Assembly (NCBI GenBank): GCA_020058765.1
Contig: JAGVDM010000004.1
Span: 124,001-188,000, forward strand
Source of the DNA: Candidatus Peribacterales bacterium
GTDB lineage: Bacteria > Patescibacteriota > Gracilibacteria > Peribacterales > Peribacteraceae
Length of the DNA: 64,000 nt
Direction: 5' to 3'
The notes beneath the pieces were generated by a model. That model did no database searches. It was not told where the DNA came from and saw nothing but the letters and a program-made list of their open reading frames with translations. Both the position numbers and the translations under genes were made by a program. This document shows, piece after piece, positions 26,404-34,776 of the stretch (position 1 is its first letter; every line of letters begins with the position of its first letter).

Positions 26404-26432
26404 ATTATAGGCTTTTCGCGAATTCCGGGCAA
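26404..26432 (-). promoter_or_regulatory. Promoter of the dockerin/cohesin cluster
   Basis: On the minus strand TTGCCC (26432-26427), a 17-bp spacer and TATAAT (26409-26404) end 8 nt before the dockerin ATG. Confidence 0.8.
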
Positions 26433-26517
26433 CGCACTGATTATTGACTGAAGTATAGAAAGTGTTGTATTCGTTATAGGGATTTCCCTATTTGCAGGAC
26501 AAGATTCAGGTGGATGG

Positions 26518-26523
26518 TACACT
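26518..26523 (+). promoter_or_regulatory. -10 hexamer of leaderless holA promoter
   Basis: TACACT ends 6 nt before the GTG at 26530. The nearest -35 candidate, TTGCAG (26492-26497), has an over-long 20-bp spacer. Confidence 0.5.
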
Positions 26524-26529
26524 CCTGGC

Positions 26530-27504
26530 GTGGCGTCTCAGATCTTCCTTTTTACCGGTCAAAATACCTTTAGCTTAGAAGCTGAAATGGCGCAGTGGAC
26601 AGGCCAATTTACGCTGAAGCACGGTGCGGAGAATCTTCTTCGCCTCGATGGAGAATCCGCAGGCATTGCTGACGTTGTTGATGCGGTCGCTTCTGCCCCA
26701 TTCATTGCAGAAAAACGATTGGTCGTTGTTCGCCGCATTCCTCGTGCTACAAAAGAAGACGTCGATCGCATTCTTGCTGCCATTCATCCTGCTGTTATTC
26801 TTGTCTTTGTTGATGCGGAGCCAGACAAAAGACTAGGTGGAGTAAAGATGCTTCTGCAAATTGCAGAGATCCGTGAGCACCCCGTGCTGCGATCTGCGCA
26901 ATTGCGCCAGTGGATTGCTGGGCTCTTGCAACAATACGGCGCAACAATGCTTCCTACTGCCATTGATCATCTGATCGCTGTTGTGGGTGAAGACCAGCAA
27001 ATGCTTTTTATGGAACTGCAAAAACTCGCACTGTACTGTGCAGACCGCCCGATTGATATTGCTGCGGTAGATGCGCTCGTTGTGTACCAAGGCGAGCGTC
27101 AAGTTTGGGCACTCATGGATCTGCTCCAACAGGGCTCACCCGGGCCGGCAATACGCTATGTACAGAGCTTGCTTGATCGCGGAGAAAGCATTCAAGGTTT
27201 GTGGGCAATGGTTCTGTGGATGCTCGGTACAGTGGCGCCCATTGCAGCCGCATGTTCCAACAGCACCAATCCCATGACCATCGCTAAAGAAACGGGCATT
27301 AATCCCCGTACAGTGCGATCAATTTTGCCCTTAGTTCGAAGTCACTCGCTCAACGATGTGCGAGAGATTGTGCATCGAGTTGTAGAGTACGATATGGCGC
27401 TGAAAACAGGGGAGTTGCGCGCGAGCGACAGTGAACCACAAGAATTGACAATCGCACTCGATCGCGTATTGATTGCCTGCTGCAGCGCACGTCAAAGACT
27501 CTGA
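26530..27504 (+). CDS. holA: DNA polymerase III delta subunit
   Basis: Clamp-loader subunit that opens the beta sliding clamp. The sequence follows HolA throughout: N-terminal FLFTGQNTFSLEAEM, the RLVVVRRIPRATKEDVDRIL region, a long middle domain (MELQKLALYC), and the C-terminal collar helices. Length of 324 aa is typical. A GTG start is chosen because a -10 box lies 6 nt upstream. It ends in TGA and overlaps the tail of the convergent gene by 13 bp. Confidence 0.88.
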   Translation: MASQIFLFTGQNTFSLEAEMAQWTGQFTLKHGAENLLRLDGESAGIADVVDAVASAPFIAEKRLVVVRRIPRATKEDVDRILAAIHPAVILVFVDAEPDKRLGGVKMLLQIAEIREHPVLRSAQLRQWIAGLLQQYGATMLPTAIDHLIAVVGEDQQMLFMELQKLALYCADRPIDIAAVDALVVYQGERQVWALMDLLQQGSPGPAIRYVQSLLDRGESIQGLWAMVLWMLGTVAPIAAACSNSTNPMTIAKETGINPRTVRSILPLVRSHSLNDVREIVHRVVEYDMALKTGELRASDSEPQELTIALDRVLIACCSARQRL

Positions 27505-27881
27505 ATTTTTCGGAGAAGTTCCTGTTCTTTCTCCTGCTCTGTTTGCTGTGTGGCGCCTTCTTGTTTGTGCAGATCCTGACGACGTAGCCGACGTTCTTCT
27601 TCGGTTTTCTGCACCATCTGCTGCGCGTCGATCTGCTGGATTTCTTTTGAGTACTTCTTGTCGATGGCAGCGAGCTGACGTTTCTCGTTTTCGAGAATAT
27701 CACGCAGGTTCGAGAGCTGCTCCGGTGTCATGATCGGCAGGATGTTGATCCAGTACTGCCGCTCCTCATTGTTCATGCTCTGGGATTCCAGAATGAGCGC
27801 AATGAGATCGGGATGCTTGGCGCGTAATTCGTCCGATATGACGAGTGCCGCCGCCGTGCTCTGTTGTGGATCCGTTGGCAT
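27492..27881 (-). CDS. Hypothetical coiled-coil protein, 129 aa
   Basis: Not a named family. The first 60 residues are helical and contain NNEERQYWINILPIMTPEQL. The rest is a strongly charged coiled coil rich in Gln, Glu, Lys and Arg (IDKKYSKEIQQIDAQQM, QQTEQEKEQELLRKI). It is cytoplasmic by appearance. It has a well-formed promoter of its own, lies 48 bp downstream of the secreted-protein gene on the same strand, and overlaps holA tail to tail by 13 bp. Confidence 0.7.
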   Translation of the reverse strand: MPTDPQQSTAAALVISDELRAKHPDLIALILESQSMNNEERQYWINILPIMTPEQLSNLRDILENEKRQLAAIDKKYSKEIQQIDAQQMVQKTEEERRLRRQDLHKQEGATQQTEQEKEQELLRKIQSL

Positions 27882-27889
27882 GCGGGCAC

Positions 27890-27918
27890 AGGGTACGTTG
27901 ATTCCGCAGGCGCGTAAA
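27890..27918 (-). promoter_or_regulatory. Near-leaderless promoter, TTTACG-17-TACCCT
   Basis: On the minus strand TTTACG (27918-27913), 17 bp, then TACCCT (27895-27890), which ends 8 nt before the ATG at 27881. Confidence 0.6.
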
Positions 27919-27929
27919 GACCGCCCGTT

Positions 27930-29462
27930 CTAGTCCTTCTTCAATAGCGGAATCACCAGCAGTGTCACGAGTGTAAGGAAGGTGAATACCGTGAGTGCCG
28001 ACACAATGATAATGATGGGCGGCAGGGCAGGTAAACGATCCAGGAGTGCGTTGAATGCAGAAGGAGCATCTCCCTCCTCGGACTGAGGCATGCCAACAAT
28101 TGCTGAACCTGAACCTTGCGATGGGGTTGATGGACCTTCGAGCGAAATACGCTCGGGTTCGGAGCACAACGCGCTGCTCAGCAATGCGGCGGTAATTGCC
28201 GGAGTGCTCATTTGCCAGCGATCAGCAAACCTCTGCGCAATGGTTTCTACCTGATCTCGGAATGCAACGGGGTCTTGCATGCCACGCTCCTGCACACGGC
28301 AGAGCATACGCAGCTTCGCCTCTAGGCTCAGCGCAGACCCGTCTGTTACGCTTTCTTCCGATGATGAAGCCTCTACCGTTGTTGTAGATGTTGCTGATGG
28401 CGTACGTTCCGTAGATTGGCTGCTTGTTCGCGGCCGTCGCGTAGATGATGAGGATGACGTAGAAGGCGCATTGGGTGCAGGAGTGGTGATTGGCGAGCTC
28501 GATTCTGAAACATTTGCGCCGCCGATTGGCTGCACATTCATCTGGATTGGGCATGCTGTACGGGATTCCAGCACAGAAACGATAGTAATCGGCGATACAG
28601 TGAGTCTCTCGGCCAATCGTTCAGCCAATCGAACACGAGTAATACTGAGTGTTCCTGGGCGCAGAAAGCGATCTTGCACCTTACAGAGCAATCGGCCATC
28701 GCTCACAGGAAGCTCGTGTAGTACCGCTTGTCCATTCCCTGTAACTCCGGCAGGGCCGCTTGTAATTCGCTCGAGCAGATTTGCGCGAGAATTGCCGTTC
28801 GTGCGTTCTTGTATAGCCGCGCGTCGTGCCGCTTCGCGTGGGGCGAGTGTCTCGCTCGTCGTGGTACGAGGAGTGCGCACTGTAGGGGCTTCTTCTGCTT
28901 CTTGTGTGCCATCCTCGTAGCGAATAGTGAAGTAGCATAAATCACTGTTATCGTCGTAGTCTTCATCTGGCCAACTTCCCCAGAGCACAGATGCCCCTGG
29001 AGGCACGGTGATACCGGTGCGCAGCGCATCTACAACACGAATGGCGTTGGTGTCCGCATACCCTCCGTCGCTGAGCTCTACAACATTGCCCTGTGCATTG
29101 AGGAACTGGAGCAGGGGAGTGTGCTGGGGTACGCGAATGGTATCTCTATTCCCAGCTATGCAGTCCACACGCTGTGTGCCATTGAGTACAGAGCCGCCAA
29201 GACCACCAATTTCCAACCGCTGGCCAGCAATGAGATCTGTAAGCAGCACAGACTCGGTATTCGTGTTGCCTGCACCTGATCCTTGCCACTTTTCCTCGGG
29301 ATTGCACCCGTCGCACGCAAGTTTCGGCTGCCAATCACCATGGATTCGTACAGTCGCACTCGCTGCGTCTGCGGTGGGTGCTGCAAAAAGCGCAATCGCA
29401 AAGGCGAACGTTGCACCAACTGTGAGGGCAGATGCAGATAGGCGTGGAGCGAATGATCTCAT
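27930..29462 (-). CDS. Secreted, membrane-anchored protein with a duplicated Cys-bounded helical domain
   Basis: Signal peptide (TFAFAIALFAAPTADA, to about residue 33), then a beta-rich N-terminal domain with a Cys pair (ACDGCNPEEKWQ). Two related helical units of about 47 residues follow, one starting LLCKVQDRFL and ending ESRTAC, the other starting MLCRVQERGM and ending SSALC. A Ser/Thr/Arg-rich low-complexity linker separates them. The C-terminal helix (IIIIVSALTVFTFLTLVTLL) plus LKKD anchors it in the membrane; no TG sorting motif is present. Family unknown. The leader before the ATG is long and C/T-rich. Confidence 0.75.
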   Translation of the reverse strand: MRSFAPRLSASALTVGATFAFAIALFAAPTADAASATVRIHGDWQPKLACDGCNPEEKWQGSGAGNTNTESVLLTDLIAGQRLEIGGLGGSVLNGTQRVDCIAGNRDTIRVPQHTPLLQFLNAQGNVVELSDGGYADTNAIRVVDALRTGITVPPGASVLWGSWPDEDYDDNSDLCYFTIRYEDGTQEAEEAPTVRTPRTTTSETLAPREAARRAAIQERTNGNSRANLLERITSGPAGVTGNGQAVLHELPVSDGRLLCKVQDRFLRPGTLSITRVRLAERLAERLTVSPITIVSVLESRTACPIQMNVQPIGGANVSESSSPITTPAPNAPSTSSSSSTRRPRTSSQSTERTPSATSTTTVEASSSEESVTDGSALSLEAKLRMLCRVQERGMQDPVAFRDQVETIAQRFADRWQMSTPAITAALLSSALCSEPERISLEGPSTPSQGSGSAIVGMPQSEEGDAPSAFNALLDRLPALPPIIIIVSALTVFTFLTLVTLLVIPLLKKD

Positions 29463-29799
29463 AGCAGGGATGTTGGAACAGAAAAAAGACAGCAGGGAGA
29501 AAAAGGGGAATACGATCAGCTATCACGGAAACAGTGTCAATGTGTCTCTTTCGACCACTTGCAGTCTGCAAAAAATCTGTTGCAGAAAAACTGTATCTGT
29601 TCGTGGAGGTTGCACGAAAAACTCCCCAAAAAAACGAGTGTGTTTAATGGTCCTGTTTTCTTCTCTCTGCAGGGCTCAGGAAAAATTCTGCACTCTATGA
29701 ATTCCACGAAAATTACCAAAGAGCTGCAAACAAAATCTGCCACGGAGTGGGTATCCGCAGCAGAGATGTACAAGTAAAAAAATTATTGCAATATACGTA
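29463..29799 (-). other. Intergenic region (337 bp) between greA and the secreted-protein gene
   Basis: No convincing gene. On the minus strand it holds a perfect -35 box (TTGACA, 29540-29535) without a good -10 partner, and then the C/T-rich leader of the downstream gene. It also contains an exact palindrome TTGCAGTCTGCAA (29559-29571) and further TTGCAG/CTGCA words near 29580, 29668, 29690 and 29723. A 26-codon frame on the plus strand (29697-29777) is possible but unsupported. Confidence 0.5.
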
Positions 29800-30324
29800 T
29801 TATTCCACCTTCAGAATTTCGTACGTGTGTACTCCAGCAGGGGTGGGGACTTTCACGACATCGCCCTTCTGTGTTCCGATAAATGCTTTGCCAAGAGGGG
29901 ATTCGTTACTGATTTTACGCGAAGCTGGATCTGCTTCCGTAGAGCCAACGATCACGAAGGTTATCGATTCGTCATCTTCAGTTTTATTGCGCACGGTTAC
30001 ACTGGAGCCAATATCGACACCTTTGCCTGCTTTGTCCTTTTTTGCGCCGATAATGCGTGCATTCTTGATCTTGTGCTCCACCTCCATAATGCGGCCTTCC
30101 ACAAAAGCCTGCTCATTTTTCGCTTCTTCGTATTCGGAGTTTTCGGAGAGGTCACCGTAGGAAATAGCTTCTTTCAAGCGCTTGGCTACATCCTGACGAC
30201 GTTCGGTCTTCAGTATGAGCAATTCATCCTGCAGAGCTTTTAGACCTTCTTTGGTAACAAGAGTCTGATCTTCATCGGACGACGCATCGTCATCAGTGAA
30301 GGGTGTATCATCATCAGCCATGGG
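29800..30324 (-). CDS. greA: Transcription elongation factor GreA
   Basis: Rescues backtracked RNA polymerase by stimulating transcript cleavage. The N-terminal coiled coil carries the two acidic tip residues in AISYGDLSENSEYEEAK, and the C-terminal FKBP-like domain includes SPLGKAFIGTQKGDVV. The ATG at 30324 gives 174 aa, about 18 residues longer than usual because of an acidic N-terminal extension (DDDTPFTDDDASSDEDQ). The leader is C/T-rich with no Shine-Dalgarno site. It lies downstream of carB on the same strand (77 bp gap). Confidence 0.95.
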   Translation of the reverse strand, partial: PMADDDTPFTDDDASSDEDQTLVTKEGLKALQDELLILKTERRQDVAKRLKEAISYGDLSENSEYEEAKNEQAFVEGRIMEVEHKIKNARIIGAKKDKAGKGVDIGSSVTVRNKTEDDESITFVIVGSTEADPASRKISNESPLGKAFIGTQKGDVVKVPTPAGVHTYEILKVE

Positions 30325-30401
30325 AACAGGGGTGAGAAAACGTGCGGAGAGAGTGTACGGAGAGCGGGGCACAAGGGCAACCGATCCTGCTGGATATTTG
30401 T

Positions 30402-33400
30402 TTATTGCAGCAGATCCGGCCAAGCAAGGAGTGGCAAGTTCCCTACATCTTCCTGCGTGAGTGCTTCAATGACGCGTTTGGCGAGCTGCACATTCGTAAG
30501 GAGGGGGATGCCGTGATCTGTAGCCAGACGACGAATGAAGTAGCCATCGGTTCTTTCGCTGGAATTGGAATGCGTAGGGACGTTGATCACCAGATCTACA
30601 CGACGCTTTTCGAGGTATTCTTGAATATTCGGACTGCGGTTCTCGGAAAGCTTGTGGACGAGCGCAGATGTCACGCCGCGGGATTCGAGGAATTCGTGCG
30701 TTCGCTGCGTGGCGCAGAACGAGAACCCATGCTCAGCAAGTTTCTGAATGGCAGGCAGGAGATCCACCTTATCTTCCAGGCGACCCACAGTGAGCAGTAC
30801 GGTTTTCTTTGGTGGCTTGAACCCAACGGCAATCAGTGCCGTAAGCAGTGCCTGTTCGGCGTTTTTCCCGAAACATGCCACCTCACCCGTGCTTGCCATT
30901 TCCACGCCTAAGCGGGGATCTGCACCTTTCAAGCGGCTGAAACTGAACTGTGCAGCTTTCACTCCTACATGATCCAAGTCGATAGTTTGATAGCGAATAC
31001 TGTCGTCTGCTCTGCCGAGCAGTGCCTGTGTGGCAATTGTAATAAAGTTCACACCCGTCACTTTGCTCGCAAATGGGAAGCTGCGACTGGCACGGAGGTT
31101 GCATTCAATCACTTTCAGGCGGTTGTTCTTTGCGAGGAATTGAATATTGAACGGTCCGGAAATCTTGAGTGCCTCGGAAATCTGCTTGGCGATGTTCTTC
31201 ATCCGTCGCAGTGTTTCCAGATTCACGCGCTGCGGCGGCATGACCATTGTGGCATCTCCAGAGTGAACCCCCGCGTTTTCTACGTGCTCAGAAATCGCGT
31301 ACAGGAACAGCTTTCCATTCTGCGCTACGCCGTCAAAGTCGATTTCCTTCGCTCCCTGTTCAAATTTGGAAATCACCACAGGGCTTTCTTTATTGATAAA
31401 TGCAGACAGCTGAATGTAGGCCTCAAGATCTTCGCTGGAATGCACTACTGCCATTGCTGCGCCGGAAAGCACGTAACTCGGGCGCACAATCACTGGGTAT
31501 CCAACAGATTCCGAGAATGTCTTTGCGCTCTTGAGTTCCGTGAACTCTTTCCACGCTGGCTGATCAACACCCAGTGTGTCGAGGAGTAAGCTGAATTTGT
31601 GTCGATCCTCCGCGCCATCAATATCTGCGGACGAAGTACCGAAGAGCTTAATCTTCTGTAGAGCCAGTTTTGCAGCGAGGGAGTTGGGGATTTGCCCGCC
31701 CATGGACACCACTACGCCCTCTGCACCCACTAGATCAATAATATCGCGCACTCGTTCTTCGGAGAGTTCATCGAAGAACAGGTCATCGCACTCGTCGTAG
31801 TCCGTACTTACCGTTTCAGGATTACTGTTGATCATGGCGACGTTGTAGCCTTGTCGCTGAAGTTCTTTGGTTGCCTGCACGCAGCACCAGTCGAATTCAA
31901 CAGATGATCCGATGGAGTAGGGTCCGCCGCCGAGCATGACTGCTGTGGGCTTGCTTCCTTCTGGTCGGCGAACGTAATCGTGTTCGCTGCCGCCGTACGT
32001 TACAAACAGGTAATTGGTATGTGCGGGGAATTCGCCTGCGAGCGTATCGATCTGTTTCACTACGGGAGTGATGCCTGCAGATATGCGCTGTTGCCGAACG
32101 GATTCGGCTTCATGCTTGGTGAGTTTTGCGATTGCCTTGTCCGAGAATCCGGCGCGCTTGGCGCGCTTGAGCAACTCCGTCTTAATTGGCCCCGATCCTG
32201 ATCGTACTAATTCGCCTCGGATTGCCGCGCAGTAGCCGATGCGCTCGGTAAACCAGCGGTCGATACCAGTTGCGATAGATATCTCCTCTGGCGTCCAATC
32301 TTGTGCCAGTGCTTCCGCGATTGCGAAGATACGCCGAGGGGTGGGGCGCTTGACCTCTTTATTGATGTCGGAAAATTGGAAGTTATGTGGGTAGAGCCCG
32401 TCGCTGCCAATGTTCAGCATGCGCATGGCCTTCTGGAGAGCTTCTTCAAATGTGCGACCGAGTGCCATTACTTCTCCTACAGATTTCATTTCGCTTGTTA
32501 CCTGATCGGAAACAAAGCGGAACTTCTGCAGATCCCAACGGGGCATCTTCACCGCAACGTAGTCGAGTGCGGGCTCGAAGTCCGCGCATGTCACTTCGGT
32601 AATCGCGTTGCGCAATTCTGGCAGGGTTGCACCCAGCGCGAGCTTCGCTGCAACGAAGGCGAGTGGGTACCCCGTTGCTTTGGATGCTAGAGCGGAGCTG
32701 CGACTCAAGCGCGCGTTTACTTCTATGACGCGGTACTCACGTGATCGTGGGTCGAGTGCGTATTGAATATTGCATTCGCCAACGATCCCTAAGTGACGGA
32801 TCACCTTGAGGGCGATGGTGCGGAGCATCTGGTAGTCCTCGTTATCCAGCGTTTGGCTCGGTGCGATCACAATCGATTCACCCGTGTGAATACCCAGAGG
32901 ATCGACGTTCTCCATGTTGCACACTGTGATGCAGTTGTCTGCGCGGTCACGCACTACTTCGTACTCGATCTCCTTCCATCCTGTCAGATCTTCCTCCACG
33001 AGTACTTGTGGCGATTCAACGAAGGCAACCTTGATGATCTCCTTGAGCTCCTGCATGGTTGCAGCGCGGCCGCTTCCTTTGCCGCCCAGCGCGAAGGCAG
33101 CACGCACGATCACGGGCAGTCCGATAGATTCTGCGGCCTTGAGTGCATCATCAACAGAGGTGCACGCGCGGGATTTTGGAACGTGTACGCCAATCGATTT
33201 CAGCTCCGCATTGAACATGGCGCGATCCTCGGTTTTGCGGATGCTATCCACGGGCGTGCCAAGTACGGCAATGTTGTGCGCATCGAGCACACCCTGCTCC
33301 TCGAGCTTCACGCCGCAGTTGAGCGCTGTTTGTCCACCGAAGCTCAATGCAATGGCATCGGGGTGTTCTTCAGCAATGATGCGTGTGACGAATTCCGGGT

Positions 33401-33680
33401 TCACCGGTTCGAAATACACGCGGTCGGCAAGGCCCCAGCTGGTTTGGTTGGTGGCGATATTGGGGTTCACCAGTACCACCCTTGCACCTTCTTCCTTAAA
33501 TGCTTTGATGGCTTGGCTCCCGGAATAGTCGAATTCACCGGCCTCACCAATCTTCAATGCGCCTGATCCCAAGAGCAAAATCGTCTTTCCTTTGGCACGT
33601 TCTCCTGGGCCGCCTACGGGAAAAATAGCCCCCTTGCCCTGCTGGGCATCTGGGGCCCGTTTCTCGGACTTCCTGATCAT
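30402..33680 (-). CDS. carB: Carbamoyl-phosphate synthase large subunit
   Basis: Makes carbamoyl phosphate for pyrimidine and arginine synthesis. Two ATP-grasp halves are complete (first half GEFDYSGSQAIKAFKEEG, then KEIEYEVVRD and VIEVNARLSRSSALASKATG; second half GSSVEFDWC and VIECNLRASRSFPFASK). A C-terminal MGS-like allosteric domain follows (residues about 950-1090). Wording such as CNMENVDPLGIHTGES and HLGIVGECNIQYAL is closer to the eukaryotic CAD/CPS I style than to the E. coli enzyme. No carA (glutaminase subunit) gene is in the window. It is divergent from the SLH gene, each with its own promoter. Confidence 0.97.
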   Translation of the reverse strand: MIRKSEKRAPDAQQGKGAIFPVGGPGERAKGKTILLLGSGALKIGEAGEFDYSGSQAIKAFKEEGARVVLVNPNIATNQTSWGLADRVYFEPVNPEFVTRIIAEEHPDAIALSFGGQTALNCGVKLEEQGVLDAHNIAVLGTPVDSIRKTEDRAMFNAELKSIGVHVPKSRACTSVDDALKAAESIGLPVIVRAAFALGGKGSGRAATMQELKEIIKVAFVESPQVLVEEDLTGWKEIEYEVVRDRADNCITVCNMENVDPLGIHTGESIVIAPSQTLDNEDYQMLRTIALKVIRHLGIVGECNIQYALDPRSREYRVIEVNARLSRSSALASKATGYPLAFVAAKLALGATLPELRNAITEVTCADFEPALDYVAVKMPRWDLQKFRFVSDQVTSEMKSVGEVMALGRTFEEALQKAMRMLNIGSDGLYPHNFQFSDINKEVKRPTPRRIFAIAEALAQDWTPEEISIATGIDRWFTERIGYCAAIRGELVRSGSGPIKTELLKRAKRAGFSDKAIAKLTKHEAESVRQQRISAGITPVVKQIDTLAGEFPAHTNYLFVTYGGSEHDYVRRPEGSKPTAVMLGGGPYSIGSSVEFDWCCVQATKELQRQGYNVAMINSNPETVSTDYDECDDLFFDELSEERVRDIIDLVGAEGVVVSMGGQIPNSLAAKLALQKIKLFGTSSADIDGAEDRHKFSLLLDTLGVDQPAWKEFTELKSAKTFSESVGYPVIVRPSYVLSGAAMAVVHSSEDLEAYIQLSAFINKESPVVISKFEQGAKEIDFDGVAQNGKLFLYAISEHVENAGVHSGDATMVMPPQRVNLETLRRMKNIAKQISEALKISGPFNIQFLAKNNRLKVIECNLRASRSFPFASKVTGVNFITIATQALLGRADDSIRYQTIDLDHVGVKAAQFSFSRLKGADPRLGVEMASTGEVACFGKNAEQALLTALIAVGFKPPKKTVLLTVGRLEDKVDLLPAIQKLAEHGFSFCATQRTHEFLESRGVTSALVHKLSENRSPNIQEYLEKRRVDLVINVPTHSNSSERTDGYFIRRLATDHGIPLLTNVQLAKRVIEALTQEDVGNLPLLAWPDLLQ

Positions 33681-33690
33681 GTTCTGGCAG

Positions 33691-33719
33691 AGCCTACTCG
33701 ATTGGCGTCATCGCCACAA
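33691..33719 (-). promoter_or_regulatory. Promoter of carB, near-leaderless
   Basis: On the minus strand TTGTGG (33719-33714), 17 bp, then TAGGCT (33696-33691), which ends 10 nt before the carB ATG. No room remains for a leader-based pyrimidine riboswitch or attenuator. Confidence 0.65.
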
Positions 33720-33764
33720 CCGGATTTTTCATAATAAAGAAATGGCTGTTTGCAGTAGCGTCGA

Positions 33765-33793
33765 TTGTTCCTCTCTGCGCACCCTGCTATTCT
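33765..33793 (+). promoter_or_regulatory. Promoter of the SLH-protein gene, near-leaderless
   Basis: TTGTTC (33765-33770), 17 bp, then TATTCT (33788-33793), which ends 10 nt before the ATG at 33804. It is divergent from the carB promoter, with 45 bp between the two -35 boxes. Confidence 0.7.
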
Positions 33794-33803
33794 GCACTCC
33801 GGC

Positions 33804-34628
33804 ATGGTTCGACCCATTTCTTTCTTCGCTGCCGGATCGCTCGCACTCCTTACAGTGCAAGTGGCTCTAGCTGCTGTTACGCCAGAGTCGTTCCTAGAGA
33901 ACCTTGATGAGTACGGCGCTGAGCTCACGTCCACAGCTGCAGATCAAACACAGCTTTCAGAAGACCGTGCGTACGAACATACATCCGGATTCTTCCCTGC
34001 ACTTGCAGAGGAAGCCAGTTCCCAAACCGGTACTGGAGCAGAGATCGGTTCTACAGCACTATTCACCGATGTACCGACGGGCGCGTGGTTTGCCCGATAT
34101 GCTTCGGATATGGCAGAGCAGCGTATCATGGAGGGGTACAAAGACGCTGCTGGGCAGCCGCTGGGGACATTCGGCCCCGCCGATCCGGTAACTATTGAGC
34201 AAATTGCCAAGATGGCAGTGATCGCTGCAAGAGTTGATCAAACGAAATGTCCTGCTTCCCCCAAGAATGCCGAGGCAGGTTCTCGTTGGTCGGCGCAATT
34301 CATTGCGTGCGCCGAACAGCTTGGCTGGCAGGTGTTCGCAGACGGCGCGGTAGATCCTTCTCGATCAGCACTTCGTAGCGAGGTGGTTACGACTGTTCTG
34401 GAGGCATTCGGTCGTGAACTGGAGCCCGCAAGCGGCACGCTCTTCCAGGATGTGAGCTCTACAATGCCAGCCCGTCATGCCATTGAAACAGCTGCAAGAG
34501 ATGGCATTGTATCTGGCTATACCAATTCCGAAGGGAACCCCACGGGGTTCTTTGGCCCGTTTGACAACGTCAATCGTGCAGAGACTGCGAAGATCTTCTC
34601 GCTCGCGTTGGATACGTACGGATTATAA
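33804..34628 (+). CDS. Secreted SLH-domain protein, 274 aa
   Basis: Signal peptide (FFAAGSLALLTVQVALA, cleaved after about residue 21) followed by three S-layer homology modules. These start at ALFTDVPTGAWFARYASDM, WSAQFIACAEQLGWQVF and GTLFQDVSSTMPARHAIE, each with its glycine-turn (EGYKDAAG, FADGAVDPSR, SGYTNSEGNPTGFFG). SLH domains bind secondary cell-wall polymers in monoderms. There is no other domain, so this could be a small S-layer or wall-spacer protein. Two mature Cys occur (TKCPASP, FIACAEQ). The start is fixed by the promoter and the signal peptide. Confidence 0.9.
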   Translation: MVRPISFFAAGSLALLTVQVALAAVTPESFLENLDEYGAELTSTAADQTQLSEDRAYEHTSGFFPALAEEASSQTGTGAEIGSTALFTDVPTGAWFARYASDMAEQRIMEGYKDAAGQPLGTFGPADPVTIEQIAKMAVIAARVDQTKCPASPKNAEAGSRWSAQFIACAEQLGWQVFADGAVDPSRSALRSEVVTTVLEAFGRELEPASGTLFQDVSSTMPARHAIETAARDGIVSGYTNSEGNPTGFFGPFDNVNRAETAKIFSLALDTYGL

Positions 34629-34631
34629 TGC

Positions 34632-34719
34632 TGGTGCCGCCGGCTGGAATCGAACCAGCACGCCCGGGTATGGGCAGGGGATTTTAAGTCCCCCGTGTCT
34701 ACCTTTCCACCACAGCGGC
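34632..34719 (-). tRNA. tRNA-Leu (TAA anticodon)
   Basis: On the minus strand the gene begins GCCGCTG, which pairs with CGGCGGC (one T-G pair); the discriminator is A and CCA is encoded. The anticodon loop CTTAAAA gives TAA. A long variable arm (GCCCATACCCGGGC) and the T-loop GTTCGATTC complete a class II tRNA of 88 nt. It begins 3 bp past the SLH gene stop on the opposite strand. Confidence 0.95.
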
Positions 34720-34776
34720 ATACGTAAAGAGCAGCGACGCGAGTATACCGGATTCTCCGACTCGCATCTTTCTTCT

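Noticed and set aside
27502-27504. Possible UGA recoding (as in Gracilibacteria)
   Set aside because: TGA ends holA and ftsK at the expected protein length, and no internal TGA occurs in conserved genes.
27930-28000. Sortase signal at the end of the secreted Cys-repeat protein
   Set aside because: It has a C-terminal helix and LKKD but no Pro-x-Thr-Gly-like motif before it; an ordinary membrane anchor is simpler.
29697-29777. 26-codon plus-strand frame in the 29.5-29.8 kb gap
   Set aside because: Reading is plausible and starts with ATG, but no proper promoter or homology supports it.
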